Assembly: GCA_025455065.1 (NCBI GenBank)
Contig: JALONG010000003.1
Location: 124,001-188,000 of the forward strand
Reading direction: 5' to 3'
From: Candidatus Kapaibacterium sp.
GTDB taxonomy: Bacteria; Bacteroidota; Ignavibacteria; Kapaibacteriales; UBA4661
Length of the DNA: 64,000 nucleotides
The stretch's first letter is position 1; each line of letters begins with the position of its first letter. A model generated the notes under the pieces. That model was not told the DNA's origin and did not search any database. It worked only from the letters and a program-made list of their open reading frames with translations. The position numbers and the translations under genes are program-made. Positions 52,919 through 61,844 of this stretch are shown one piece after another.

Positions 52919-53462
52919 CGAAGGTTGAATTCAAGGGAGAACAATTTCTCTTTTCTCTTGAACAAATATCCTAGGTACAAAAAGAAAGCAGAACTGGAGA
53001 CCACTCTAGTTCTGCTTCGGTTATCACGCTATTCTGCACATTTCCCCTCAAACGTTTCTGGCACTCTCAAGTGCCATTATGTGCACTTTCATAACAATTG
53101 CTTCCCCTTTTAGTTCCACATTTTCATAGAATTTTTTCCACGTTCATCATGCCCTTATTAGTTGTAGAGACGCTTGATTTCGCATAGATTTTTTGTAGAG
53201 ACTTTGATAACATTATCTAGTACAAAAGTACAAAATTCGATATGGGGCTTGCTAGTGTCGCTTGTCACGTTTTTTCCGTTACAATACACGTTACAACATA
53301 CACTTTTTGTGAATAAAAACTAATAAAAACAATAAAAACAACACCTTACAAAGTCTCGTCGGAATGAAATTTTCTTGAAAAAATTTTCAAAAAAAGTGAA
53401 AAAAAGCAAGAAAAAGCGAAAAAAAATGAAAAATACGACCGAAGGCAGGGCAAAAATCTGAA
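52919..53462. other. 544-bp convergent intergenic region with short repeats
   Basis: No gene is supported. It holds hairpins at 52986-53017 (14-bp stem, one G-U, loop ACCA) and 53060-53075 (GGCACT-CTCA-AGTGCC), a 10-mer TTGTAGAGAC repeated at 53162 and 53193, a CGTTACAA direct repeat near 53280, and an extremely A-rich tract (about 53340-53440) that would be U-rich in the convergent 53463 transcript. Confidence 0.5.
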
Positions 53463-55484
53463 TTATGGCACAACAAGACGCACATTATCAACCGTCCAGC
53501 GAGGTCTAATTTGAATTTCTCCCGAATACTGCACGAAGCGCTCTGCCGGAACGTACGGAAAAAATGCTCCACCGTCATAGCGACCATTATTGTTTGTATC
53601 AGCAAAGGCACGTAAATAGTACGTTCCGGGTGGAACATCGGTAAATTCCCATCTGCCTTCCGCATTTGCACGTGTCTGGAATCGCTGCCGAGCAAATACC
53701 GATACGCCTTGTGAGCCAGCCCCCGAAGATGAGGAACCGCCCTGCGATGATGATTTTGTTATTCCGGCTTGATTCTGTGCGGGATTTGCTTGTGAGGAAG
53801 AATTTTGCGAAGAAGGGCTTTGTGAAGAAGCATTTTGTTGAACTGCCTCCAAAACCACGATAAACTGCGTTTTCTGCGTTGCAGTAGTAGCATTTTGTAC
53901 TATCTGCTGCATTTTAGCCGTAGCCGTTGTAACAAGCAAAACCGAAGCATTTGTTGCAGAAGAAATCGAAGCATTTGTAGCAAGCGGCACACGCACCGAA
54001 TCGGCGATAATACCCGAAACCCCGCCATAATCCCGCACATCGTCAGTTTGAAAGTGCAGCACTACAACAGAATCCTGCATCGGCGCACCATTCCACGTTG
54101 GGATTGATTGCACCCGAAAACCCAGCGAATACCAAGCGTTTGGAGCAAGCGCCGTGCGTGGCTCAAGAACCAGCATATTTGCTTGCTCCAGCGTGCGGCG
54201 AAACTCAACAGCCTGCCCCGAAGCGTTTTCCCAAACAATATCTTTTTCGTTTGCCGTTGAAGTAGTTGCAAGCGTTACATTCTGCGCCAGTGCATCGGAA
54301 AACGAGAAGGCTATTCGCGGTTTTTGAGGAACATTTTTTGCGCTGTCCGGCAGATTTGGTGCGGCGAAAGGGGAAATAGCTCCTTCAATTACTACACCTG
54401 TGCGCACAAGTTTTGGAAGGCGTTCATTTGGAGGAAACTCTTGATTCGTTGAAAAACAGATGCTTCCAAGACTGTCCGCCATACCATTTCCGGCGGAATC
54501 CCTCAAAGAACGTGCCTCGAAGCACCAAGTGGAGGTTTGTCTATAAAATGAACTTTGAAGCGGTTTATCCACATAACACCGCAAAACCGCATAATTACTT
54601 GCGTCAGGATGGACAGCAACAATATGCGGCAACTCTGCTTCGCCGAGAAGTTTTAGTGAATCACGCAACGAAAAAAAACCATTCTTTACCGAAGCAGGAT
54701 AAATTTTTTCACTCATTCGCACGGCAAAATGCGTCGGTGACAATAGGCGCACATCCACCGGGCGTGGTGCAGTCAAATCTTCCACAGGATTCATCCGCAC
54801 AAACGCTTCCGCAGAAGCACCTGTGGACAGCGTAATATCCCGTTCTGCAACGCCAAAAGCATCCGTGCCTTTGTCTATAAGGTCATTGCGATATTCGTCG
54901 CGCAAAACAAATAGGCGGTATGCGCCGGGTGCTAAGGCGGGAAATTCCAGCGTTTTATTCGAGCCGACTTGCGTTTTGTATTTGGGTTTTGTTGTGGAAG
55001 GATTGAGTGTATCGGCTTTCGGAGGCAGTTGATAGAGAAATGCGGTTAGTCCTTCGGGCTTGTCTGTTTCAATTTTTCCGCGAATAATCCCACTATCAAG
55101 TTTGTTTCCCGTCGAAAAAATCAGTGTGTATGCGGCTTCGGGCTTAACGTTATCCCAATCGCTGAATTGTGTTCCCAATGTGAGCGCAACCGTCGTATTA
55201 GAATCTATACGCTCTTTGAGGTTAATAAAGACTTTTTTTCCACCCGACCATGAATAATCAACCTTCACAGGCGGTGTAAGAAAAATATTTTGCTGTACTT
55301 GGCTTCTCTGCTGGATAAACTTATTAAACTCCAGCGCAATATAGCGCGGCTGCACATTTAAGGCGCGTTGCGCAGGTTCGGTTGCAATGACTTTTGGGGG
55401 AGTTTTGTCGGGTTGTCCGCCTTTTGGGGGAACTGCGTTTGCACAGGCGCTCAGAATGAAGCAGAGCGCGGCAAACGGCATCAT
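53463..55484 (-). CDS. Lipoprotein with Ig-like (SbsA-type) domains
   Basis: 673 residues. Signal MMPFAALCFILSAC is a lipobox, then ANAVPPKGGQPDKTPPKVIATEPAQRALNV opens an Ig-like domain of the Bacteroidota lipoprotein type. A second Ig-like unit (LPKLVRTGVVIEGAISPFAAPNLPDSAKNVPQKPRIAFSFSD) follows near the middle. A Ser/Gln/Asn-rich low-complexity linker (about residues 540-590) precedes a carboxypeptidase-regulatory-like domain (GRWEFTDVPPGTYYLRAFADTNNNGRYDGG). Surface or periplasmic anchoring is predicted; the ligand is unknown. ATG 55484 is chosen because the frame further upstream runs through the REPIN-like element at 55543-55673. Confidence 0.82.
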   Translation of the reverse strand: MMPFAALCFILSACANAVPPKGGQPDKTPPKVIATEPAQRALNVQPRYIALEFNKFIQQRSQVQQNIFLTPPVKVDYSWSGGKKVFINLKERIDSNTTVALTLGTQFSDWDNVKPEAAYTLIFSTGNKLDSGIIRGKIETDKPEGLTAFLYQLPPKADTLNPSTTKPKYKTQVGSNKTLEFPALAPGAYRLFVLRDEYRNDLIDKGTDAFGVAERDITLSTGASAEAFVRMNPVEDLTAPRPVDVRLLSPTHFAVRMSEKIYPASVKNGFFSLRDSLKLLGEAELPHIVAVHPDASNYAVLRCYVDKPLQSSFYRQTSTWCFEARSLRDSAGNGMADSLGSICFSTNQEFPPNERLPKLVRTGVVIEGAISPFAAPNLPDSAKNVPQKPRIAFSFSDALAQNVTLATTSTANEKDIVWENASGQAVEFRRTLEQANMLVLEPRTALAPNAWYSLGFRVQSIPTWNGAPMQDSVVVLHFQTDDVRDYGGVSGIIADSVRVPLATNASISSATNASVLLVTTATAKMQQIVQNATTATQKTQFIVVLEAVQQNASSQSPSSQNSSSQANPAQNQAGITKSSSQGGSSSSGAGSQGVSVFARQRFQTRANAEGRWEFTDVPPGTYYLRAFADTNNNGRYDGGAFFPYVPAERFVQYSGEIQIRPRWTVDNVRLVVP

Positions 55485-55542
55485 GCTTCTCAATATCACT
55501 GGCAGTATCAAAGATTTGCGGGTGACGCAATTATCATCTTCA

Positions 55543-55673
55543 GTAGCACAGACATTCTTGTCTGTGCCTTTAACGCCGACAGGCGTAACAACGAAGGGTA
55601 TCGGACAATCAATAGCCTTTTCAGGACTATACGCTTCGCGTATTAATGGCACAGACAAGAATGTCTGTGCTAC
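55543..55673. repeat. REPIN-like palindromic element, copy 2
   Basis: Perfect 26-bp inverted arms at 55543-55568 and 55648-55673, each a CACAGACA-TTCT-TGTCTGTG hairpin. The interior shares TTAACGCCGACAGGCGTAAC with copy 1 (2986-3114), in opposite overall orientation, plus a weaker TATACGCTTCGCGTATT block. It lies between the 1408-residue gene and the Ig-like lipoprotein gene and creates a false N-terminal extension of the latter. Confidence 0.85.
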
Positions 55674-55731
55674 GAAGCACTTTTCCGATTCTACTATTCC
55701 AAACCACAAATTTCGCTTTTCCACGCCACAC

Positions 55732-58700
55732 CTACTGTTCAACCGTTATGAGCATCGAAGAACGTTCTCCTGACGGCGCAGTCAGAATCACCGCATATAC
55801 GCCATTTGCGAGATTTTCAAGCGGTAGCGTGAACGATGCTTTGTTTGAAGCGCCAATATCGGTGGTTGGATTATTCCACGAAGTTTGGAAAAGCGTTCTG
55901 CCTAGCATATTGGCAACCTGCACGGTGAATGCGCCTGTTTCCGCAAAGATTGCATCCAGCGTAACCATATTTTTTGCAGGAGCAGGATAAAGCGCAAGAA
56001 TTTGGCTGCGTGTGCGGCGCGGAGCGTTATTTGGCAGGCGCGGAGCGTTATTTGCGCCTTGCAACACAACCGTTGTTACGAGCAGCCCATTGCCATAATC
56101 CCTTCCAAATACCGCATAAACACTGTCTCCGCGAGACCAGCGCGTTTGCGAAGGAATCCATTCCACTGCGCTCCTCATGGTGTCGGTCAAAATAGGCGTA
56201 CCGTTTACCGTTGCAATCAGCGTTGTAGAAGCCGTCAGCCGCACATTCGGAACAGTCAGAACGAAAATACGGTCAAGGCTGTCGGTACGGTTAGAATCAA
56301 GCGTAGCGTTGCCAAAGGGTGACTGAACGCTTCGCGGAAAAAACATCCCGCGTCGCACACGGAGCGCCGCACGGAAATTATCGCGGCGGTCAAAAGCTGT
56401 ACCAAGAACCTGTCCCCAAATCCGCACACTTGTATCGCGGAGCATATTCACATCACGCAAGGTATCAAGCCAGATTCGGGCTTGCATTGCCATTGGTCCG
56501 CTTGGCGTTCCCAGAAGCGGGATTGTATCTTGCCGTATTTGACAGGGCGGCTGGACATTGCTATAACTCAAACGAATAACATCGCTTGCCACCACATCCG
56601 GCACTTGCGCATCGGTCGCAAGCATTTCGACAATCAGCGAATCCGTCGCTCCGGCGGGAAGCACCACCGAAAGCGGCATTGCTGTTTGCGGCGGACGAAT
56701 GAGGCGGAATGGCGCTCTTGGAGCGGTGAGATTAACCGTAACAGGTACGTTTCCGGCATTGCTCACATAGATTGTCCGAAGAAGAGGGATAAAATACCGC
56801 ACCGTGCCAAATTGTACCGAATTTTGAGGAAGTATGCGCACTTGCGCAGCAATATTTTGTACGGTAATGCTGACAGGGAAGCGCACCAATCGCCCTTCCG
56901 GACGTGGGTCAGTGGTGGTTAAAACCACCGTATCGCGGTAGGTGGTTGTTCCGACAGATGAAGAGGGTGCAGTAAATCTCAGGCGAACAATCTGCTCGCG
57001 GTTTGGATCCATAACAAGCGTTGTTGGTAACGGCGTAAAGACCGACGGGGAATTTGCCATGCGAATATCCACCCGCAAGACATCATTTCCCGCGCTTGCG
57101 ACTGTCAGCGTTCCCTCCGTTTGAGCAGTTTCGGGAAAACACGCCGTAAGCATTGAGCCGATATTGACTGGACCCGTGAGACCTATATCCAACAAAGGGC
57201 GTGTTCCCGTGCCTTGCAGCGCGTACCTAAACGTCACTTCATCGGTGCAGCGCCCCAGCGCATTAACACGCACAATGACGGTTTGGGTCGTTGCTGCGCC
57301 TTGCTGCATGGGTTGAAAGCGGATACGAAGTTGGATAGTGTCCGAAGGCGAAAGTGTGCGCTCTGCAAAAAGGAACGGTGCTTCATTTAAGGGTCTGGCG
57401 GCACTTACTGTATAGCGCACGGCATCACGGCTCGTATTGGCAATGGTAATGATTGTATCCCGAAAACTTCCGATGGCGACGTTACCAAAATTGATAGTCG
57501 CGTCTGCAACGCTGCGCTGAATGGAAAAACGAATCGTGCGAACGGGCGCGCGAAGCGGCACAACAAGCGGGCTGAAACGCCGGACACCGCCGATGTCGGG
57601 AATGGTATCATTGTGAAAAATTTCCAGCGTTGTTGTCGCAAAAAGACTATCGGCAGGAAAAGCCGCCGTTGCACGAAAACGCAAGGGCAAACGCAAGGTT
57701 TCGCCCTGCCGCACGGTAAATTGCCGCAAAAGAGTATCAATGCTAAACAACGGGTTCAAAACCCGCACACTATCTATTCGCAACAGCCCTCCACGTGTGT
57801 TTGTGATGTTCAGCACTGCCGTAGAAGTTCGCTCTTCTTGCCCACAACGCTCCAGCGCCGGAAAATCCAGCCACGTACTTCCTTGCGGCAACAGGGCTTG
57901 AATAAAAGGGAGGGGAATAATGCGCAAAATGCTCGTTCCCGATTGGGACATTATCCATTCGGGAATCACCTCTGCACCCAAGGGAGTAGGAAAAAACGAG
58001 CGCTGCACAACAGCAACAAACAAGAGAGAATCTTGCTCCAAATTAGCACGGTTTGCTGTGGGAGTGAACACACCTTCGTAGCGTATTGGGGAATTGAAAC
58101 CTCGTGCCGCAGAAGTACCCAATAGCACGGAATCTCCAATACCACCTTCCCAACGCCCTCGCAATGTCTTACGAAAAAAGTAAATACCACCGGCAGAACC
58201 GCCAAGTCCTGTCAGTGTGGCTGTGGTAGTGTAAGGGCTAACTATTTCCCGTCGTGGCTCAATCGTAATACCCGTATATGACGAATACACGCTGTCCGCA
58301 GTAGAACTACGAAATTCCGGCGGTGAAATTGTACCGTTAAACGGCGATACATTGATACGGTTTGGAGTGTCATACCGTAAACGCCCTGCTCCGTAATAAG
58401 GACTCCGATTAGAATCACCTCCAAGAACATTCACTCTCAAACTATCCGCGTTCATCCATGAATGAACGGCAATATGTCCACCGGAACCCGCTCCACCAGC
58501 CGGAGCAAGACCAATATTGTTACCGATAGATCCTTCAGCACCTTTTGCCTCAATCGTCATATTCCGTACTTGCACCCCTGCAATGCGAATTGCGCCGCCG
58601 CCGCCGCCGCCTTCGCCAGCACAAGAACCTGCACCTCGAGGATTCCCACTTGCTCCACCCGAACCTCCGGCTATTGGCACAACAGCCTCGTTACCATGCC

Positions 58701-59958
58701 GCAAGCCGCCTTGCTCTCGATTAAACGCGGCACTGTAACCATTGGTACCAAATCCTCCTCCGTCTCCTTCGATTCCATCACTGCGCCCAATCCCACCACC
58801 GCTTGTTTCTCCGGGCTTCTGTTCTGCTGCCGAAGCGCCATCCCATGAACGACCTGATGTACCAAAGGGATGCCCTGTACCACCGCCGCTTGCTTCCGGA
58901 TCATTTCTCACAGCAGAGCGAGATGTCCCTCCAATTACCCCGTTTAGTGATGTGCCTCCAGTAGCACGCTGTACACGCGAATCTAATGCTGCGACGGGCG
59001 TTAAAGGTGTTGTACGCTTTTCTCCGCTTCCGATACCACCCGAAAACCTATCCCATTGCTGTTCTGTTAAATCAATAAACGGGTTTCTTTGGTTTTGACC
59101 ACCACTCGCCCCACCAGTGTAGCCGTTACCGCCGGTCATACGGGGAACACTCGGTGTTCCTAATATGTCGCACACCTGTCCACCGCCGCCACCGCCGCCC
59201 ACTCCGGCATTTTTCCCATCAGCGTTAGCCGACAGAATTGCTCCATTGCCGTCAATTCTTCCGCGAGCAAGCATGACAAAAGGCAAAAAACCTTGATTTC
59301 CTTCAGTGAGGGAGTCGGTATCTACGGTGGACACAACGTAACGAACAGGGCGGTTATCTGTCCGCTCCGGGAAGGTGAGATTATCAACGATGATTGCACC
59401 TCGCCGTGAGCGACGCGATTCGACTTTGCCGTCGGCTAAGGCAATTTCGCCCAGCCTGACTGTATCGCCCATCGCATTTGGACGAGTAAACGCAGAAAGA
59501 TTTGTGTAAGGATTCACAATATACAGCGTGTCGGCGTTGGACAGGGAATCCGCACGACCGCGCACAACAACACGAATGGGAATGCGAAACTCCGAGCGAA
59601 GATTTCTCCAATTGGAATCATTTGACGCAACATTAGGCAGTACAAACACTTGTGTAGAAATCAAGCGCCCTTGCCACGAAACGACCACCGGACCAAGCAC
59701 GATTTTGGTAGAATCGGCAGGGCGCACCAATTCTACGCGCACGGAATCGTTTGGGTTATTTGCATACAGACTGTCTTTGCCAAATGCGTTAATGTCCCAA
59801 GGCGCAGCGTAAAGTTCCAGATACGCGCTCATGTTCGGTGCGCACACATCGGGCAGAATATAGCGCAGGCGGTCGCTTTGCGCCAAACCTGTTTCAGCAC
59901 AACCCAGCCAAAACAGACAGAGAAGAATCCATCGGAAGAAAAATAGAAGCGGTCGCAT
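55732..59958 (-). CDS. Giant Gly-rich T9SS cargo protein with ASH-like repeats
   Basis: 1408 residues. Signal peptide (1-26), a beta-rich N-terminal region, then a glycine-rich stretch (about 250-490) with GGGGGGGQ, GGNGYTGGASGGQN and GEGGGGGGAIRIAG. About 700-1150 has repeated beta-sandwich units of the choice-of-anchor D/ASH type (INFGNVAIGSFRDTIITIANTSRDAVRYTV, NIGSMLTACFPETAQTEGTLTVASAGNDVLRVDI, VQFGTVRYFIPLLRTIYVSNAGNVPVTV). The C-terminal ~85 residues form a type A sorting domain (LALYPAPAKNMVTL, ANMLGRTLF, ENLANGVYAVILT). Predicted to be secreted and surface-attached by the type IX system. Ligand unknown. Confidence 0.9.
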   Translation of the reverse strand: MRPLLFFFRWILLCLFWLGCAETGLAQSDRLRYILPDVCAPNMSAYLELYAAPWDINAFGKDSLYANNPNDSVRVELVRPADSTKIVLGPVVVSWQGRLISTQVFVLPNVASNDSNWRNLRSEFRIPIRVVVRGRADSLSNADTLYIVNPYTNLSAFTRPNAMGDTVRLGEIALADGKVESRRSRRGAIIVDNLTFPERTDNRPVRYVVSTVDTDSLTEGNQGFLPFVMLARGRIDGNGAILSANADGKNAGVGGGGGGGQVCDILGTPSVPRMTGGNGYTGGASGGQNQRNPFIDLTEQQWDRFSGGIGSGEKRTTPLTPVAALDSRVQRATGGTSLNGVIGGTSRSAVRNDPEASGGGTGHPFGTSGRSWDGASAAEQKPGETSGGGIGRSDGIEGDGGGFGTNGYSAAFNREQGGLRHGNEAVVPIAGGSGGASGNPRGAGSCAGEGGGGGGAIRIAGVQVRNMTIEAKGAEGSIGNNIGLAPAGGAGSGGHIAVHSWMNADSLRVNVLGGDSNRSPYYGAGRLRYDTPNRINVSPFNGTISPPEFRSSTADSVYSSYTGITIEPRREIVSPYTTTATLTGLGGSAGGIYFFRKTLRGRWEGGIGDSVLLGTSAARGFNSPIRYEGVFTPTANRANLEQDSLLFVAVVQRSFFPTPLGAEVIPEWIMSQSGTSILRIIPLPFIQALLPQGSTWLDFPALERCGQEERTSTAVLNITNTRGGLLRIDSVRVLNPLFSIDTLLRQFTVRQGETLRLPLRFRATAAFPADSLFATTTLEIFHNDTIPDIGGVRRFSPLVVPLRAPVRTIRFSIQRSVADATINFGNVAIGSFRDTIITIANTSRDAVRYTVSAARPLNEAPFLFAERTLSPSDTIQLRIRFQPMQQGAATTQTVIVRVNALGRCTDEVTFRYALQGTGTRPLLDIGLTGPVNIGSMLTACFPETAQTEGTLTVASAGNDVLRVDIRMANSPSVFTPLPTTLVMDPNREQIVRLRFTAPSSSVGTTTYRDTVVLTTTDPRPEGRLVRFPVSITVQNIAAQVRILPQNSVQFGTVRYFIPLLRTIYVSNAGNVPVTVNLTAPRAPFRLIRPPQTAMPLSVVLPAGATDSLIVEMLATDAQVPDVVASDVIRLSYSNVQPPCQIRQDTIPLLGTPSGPMAMQARIWLDTLRDVNMLRDTSVRIWGQVLGTAFDRRDNFRAALRVRRGMFFPRSVQSPFGNATLDSNRTDSLDRIFVLTVPNVRLTASTTLIATVNGTPILTDTMRSAVEWIPSQTRWSRGDSVYAVFGRDYGNGLLVTTVVLQGANNAPRLPNNAPRRTRSQILALYPAPAKNMVTLDAIFAETGAFTVQVANMLGRTLFQTSWNNPTTDIGASNKASFTLPLENLANGVYAVILTAPSGERSSMLITVEQ

Positions 59959-60049
59959 AGTTACCTTTTTCAGAAATACAAGTACATCGCGTGAATCATT
60001 CGTTTACCTCGAAAGCGAGATTTTATCAGCTTGTTCGTCAGTTTCAGGA

Positions 60050-61654
60050 TTACTTTTCCAAAATAACAATTTCCGTTCGCCGATTCAGTCTTCGCCCGAC
60101 TTCCGTATCGTTCGTAGCAATGGGGCGTGATTTCCCAAACCCAAGCGTGTGAATACGGTGCGCTGCGACTTGCCGTTGAATCAAATATGCTTTAACAGCT
60201 TCGGCACGCTGCATCGAAAGTTTGAGATTGTACTCAGCACCGCCAACGCCGTCGGTATGACCTTCCACGCGGATAACAACCGTTTTACGGTTATTCATAA
60301 ACTCACTGATGCGCTCTAATTGCGGCTGAAACGTAACAACAGGAACGGTTTGATTCGTCGCAAAAAGCAGGTCTTCGATAATCAGTTTTCGCCCAATTTG
60401 CAAAATTGGAATCGTTCGCCTCACAAGTTCTAAATTCCGCTCATTTACCACAGCAACATTGATAGAATCAGGAATAGCGGGTTCTTCGGAGCGATACGTG
60501 ATGGCATACATATTCGCCAAGGTTCTTGTGTAGGTATCTAAAATTGTTGCGAATGGTTTGGTAATATCAAATGTCGCGGCGCGTGTAGCATCGGCAATTT
60601 TGTCGTATTGCTTAAACACCGATTTGGTAATCGGTACAATCTTCATTTCCTTCGCTTTTGCCGAATCAATAATGCTTTGCGTTGTAAAATTCGTTTTGCC
60701 GTCACCGTCTTCGCCGCGTTGGTGATAGGGCGCGTCGGTAATAAGCAGCGACATACGGCTTGCTGCGGGGCGAAATTTTAGTTTCATAGCGGCATGAAGC
60801 GCCTCCAAAGCATTTTCTTTTTCGTCAATACCCCCTTTCGCCTGAACGCCGGAAAGCCACCAGAGAAACTCTTGTACATCGTTGGTGGGCTGGCGAACAA
60901 TTTCAACCGAATCGGAAAACGTTACCAACCCCAAGCGGAAATCAATGCCTTTGTCTAAAAGATTTTTGGTAAACTTCTCGACATTTGTGCGTACAGCGTT
61001 GATGTAATCGCCCATTGTTGCCGTTACATCCACAACAAACACAAAATCCATGGGAATACGCTTGTCTGCGGAAATTTTCTTCACTGACAAGACCTGACGA
61101 CGTTTGTTGTTTTCAAGCACCGAAAGTTTTTGCTGTTCCAAAGAAGCAAATGCCGCGCTGTCGGCAGTTGTAGCCTCGACAATCAAACCCACCTCAGGAA
61201 AGCGCGTAATATCAACGTTTTGGATAAACAACTTGAGGCGATCATCAACAGATTCAATCTTTGCGCCTTGCTGTACGCCTGTCAAAATGCCCTCACGCTT
61301 GATAGAATCAGCAAGTTCCATTTCTCGACGATAAAGGTTCGCAGGTAAGCCCGGAACAGCACTGTTCGAGGGACGCGGAACTTGCTTTGGTGCTGTGACA
61401 CTTGCACCTGTGGAAGAGCGTCTTTGCGCTTGTAGTATGGATGTTTTTGGTGTAGGTTTGAGCGTTGTCGGTGGTGTTGATTGCTTCTCGCGTTGGGAAG
61501 CGCCGTTTGCGACGTTCGTTTTAGGCGCTGTTGGCGATGAAGATTGTTGTTTAGCTTCTTTTTGTTTTGCTTCGGTAGTTTGCCCCCAAAGGTTATTGAC
61601 CGTTACTACCGAAAAGGTCATCAACACCAACACTATGGCAAAAGAATAGCGCAT
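60050..61654 (-). CDS. vWA-OmpA envelope protein
   Basis: 534 residues from ATG 61654 (MRYSFAIVLVLMTFSVVTV), which gives a normal signal peptide; an alternative ATG at 61708 has GGAG 6 nt upstream. After a Lys/Thr/Pro/Ser-rich linker (about 25-105) comes a von Willebrand A domain with a MIDAS-like VFVVDVTATMGDYINAV (DxTxT at about D209) and LLITDAPYHQRGEDGDGKT. The last ~110 residues are an OmpA-type peptidoglycan-binding domain (VEGHTDGVGGAEYNLKLSMQRAEAVKAYL, GFGKSRPIATN, NRRTEIVI). It probably tethers the envelope to peptidoglycan and binds a protein ligand by metal. It is downstream of the 61845 gene. Confidence 0.9.
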   Translation of the reverse strand: MRYSFAIVLVLMTFSVVTVNNLWGQTTEAKQKEAKQQSSSPTAPKTNVANGASQREKQSTPPTTLKPTPKTSILQAQRRSSTGASVTAPKQVPRPSNSAVPGLPANLYRREMELADSIKREGILTGVQQGAKIESVDDRLKLFIQNVDITRFPEVGLIVEATTADSAAFASLEQQKLSVLENNKRRQVLSVKKISADKRIPMDFVFVVDVTATMGDYINAVRTNVEKFTKNLLDKGIDFRLGLVTFSDSVEIVRQPTNDVQEFLWWLSGVQAKGGIDEKENALEALHAAMKLKFRPAASRMSLLITDAPYHQRGEDGDGKTNFTTQSIIDSAKAKEMKIVPITKSVFKQYDKIADATRAATFDITKPFATILDTYTRTLANMYAITYRSEEPAIPDSINVAVVNERNLELVRRTIPILQIGRKLIIEDLLFATNQTVPVVTFQPQLERISEFMNNRKTVVIRVEGHTDGVGGAEYNLKLSMQRAEAVKAYLIQRQVAAHRIHTLGFGKSRPIATNDTEVGRRLNRRTEIVILEK

Positions 61655-61728
61655 GAATTGTAACTGAAACAATAATGTCTGAAATAGTAGTGTCCGAAAG
61701 TTCTTCATCAAATGCTCCATGAAAAATA

Positions 61729-61764
61729 GAAAGCCCTATGCAGAACATACCTGCTAGGGCTTTC
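61729..61764 (-). terminator. Hairpin between the 61845 and OmpA genes
   Basis: Perfect 10-bp stem (61729-61738 with 61755-61764) plus a 4-bp inner stem. Read on the minus strand it is followed by TATTTTTC. It would end the 61845-63440 transcript. Confidence 0.7.
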
Positions 61765-61795
61765 AAAAATACATTTATTGTCGTAGAAAAACAAC
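61764..61795 (-). promoter_or_regulatory. Candidate promoter of the vWA-OmpA gene
   Basis: On the minus strand GTTG, 20 nt, TATTTTTG (61764-61771). It overlaps the edge of the upstream gene's terminator. Confidence 0.4.
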
Positions 61796-61844
61796 GCTCA
61801 CAATAAAGTTCTCCGAAGTTCTCCACGAAAACCTTAGTTTTGGC

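Noticed and set aside
55485-55742. N-terminal extension of the Ig-like lipoprotein
   Set aside because: It is generated by the REPIN-like element; a lipoprotein signal starts at 55484.
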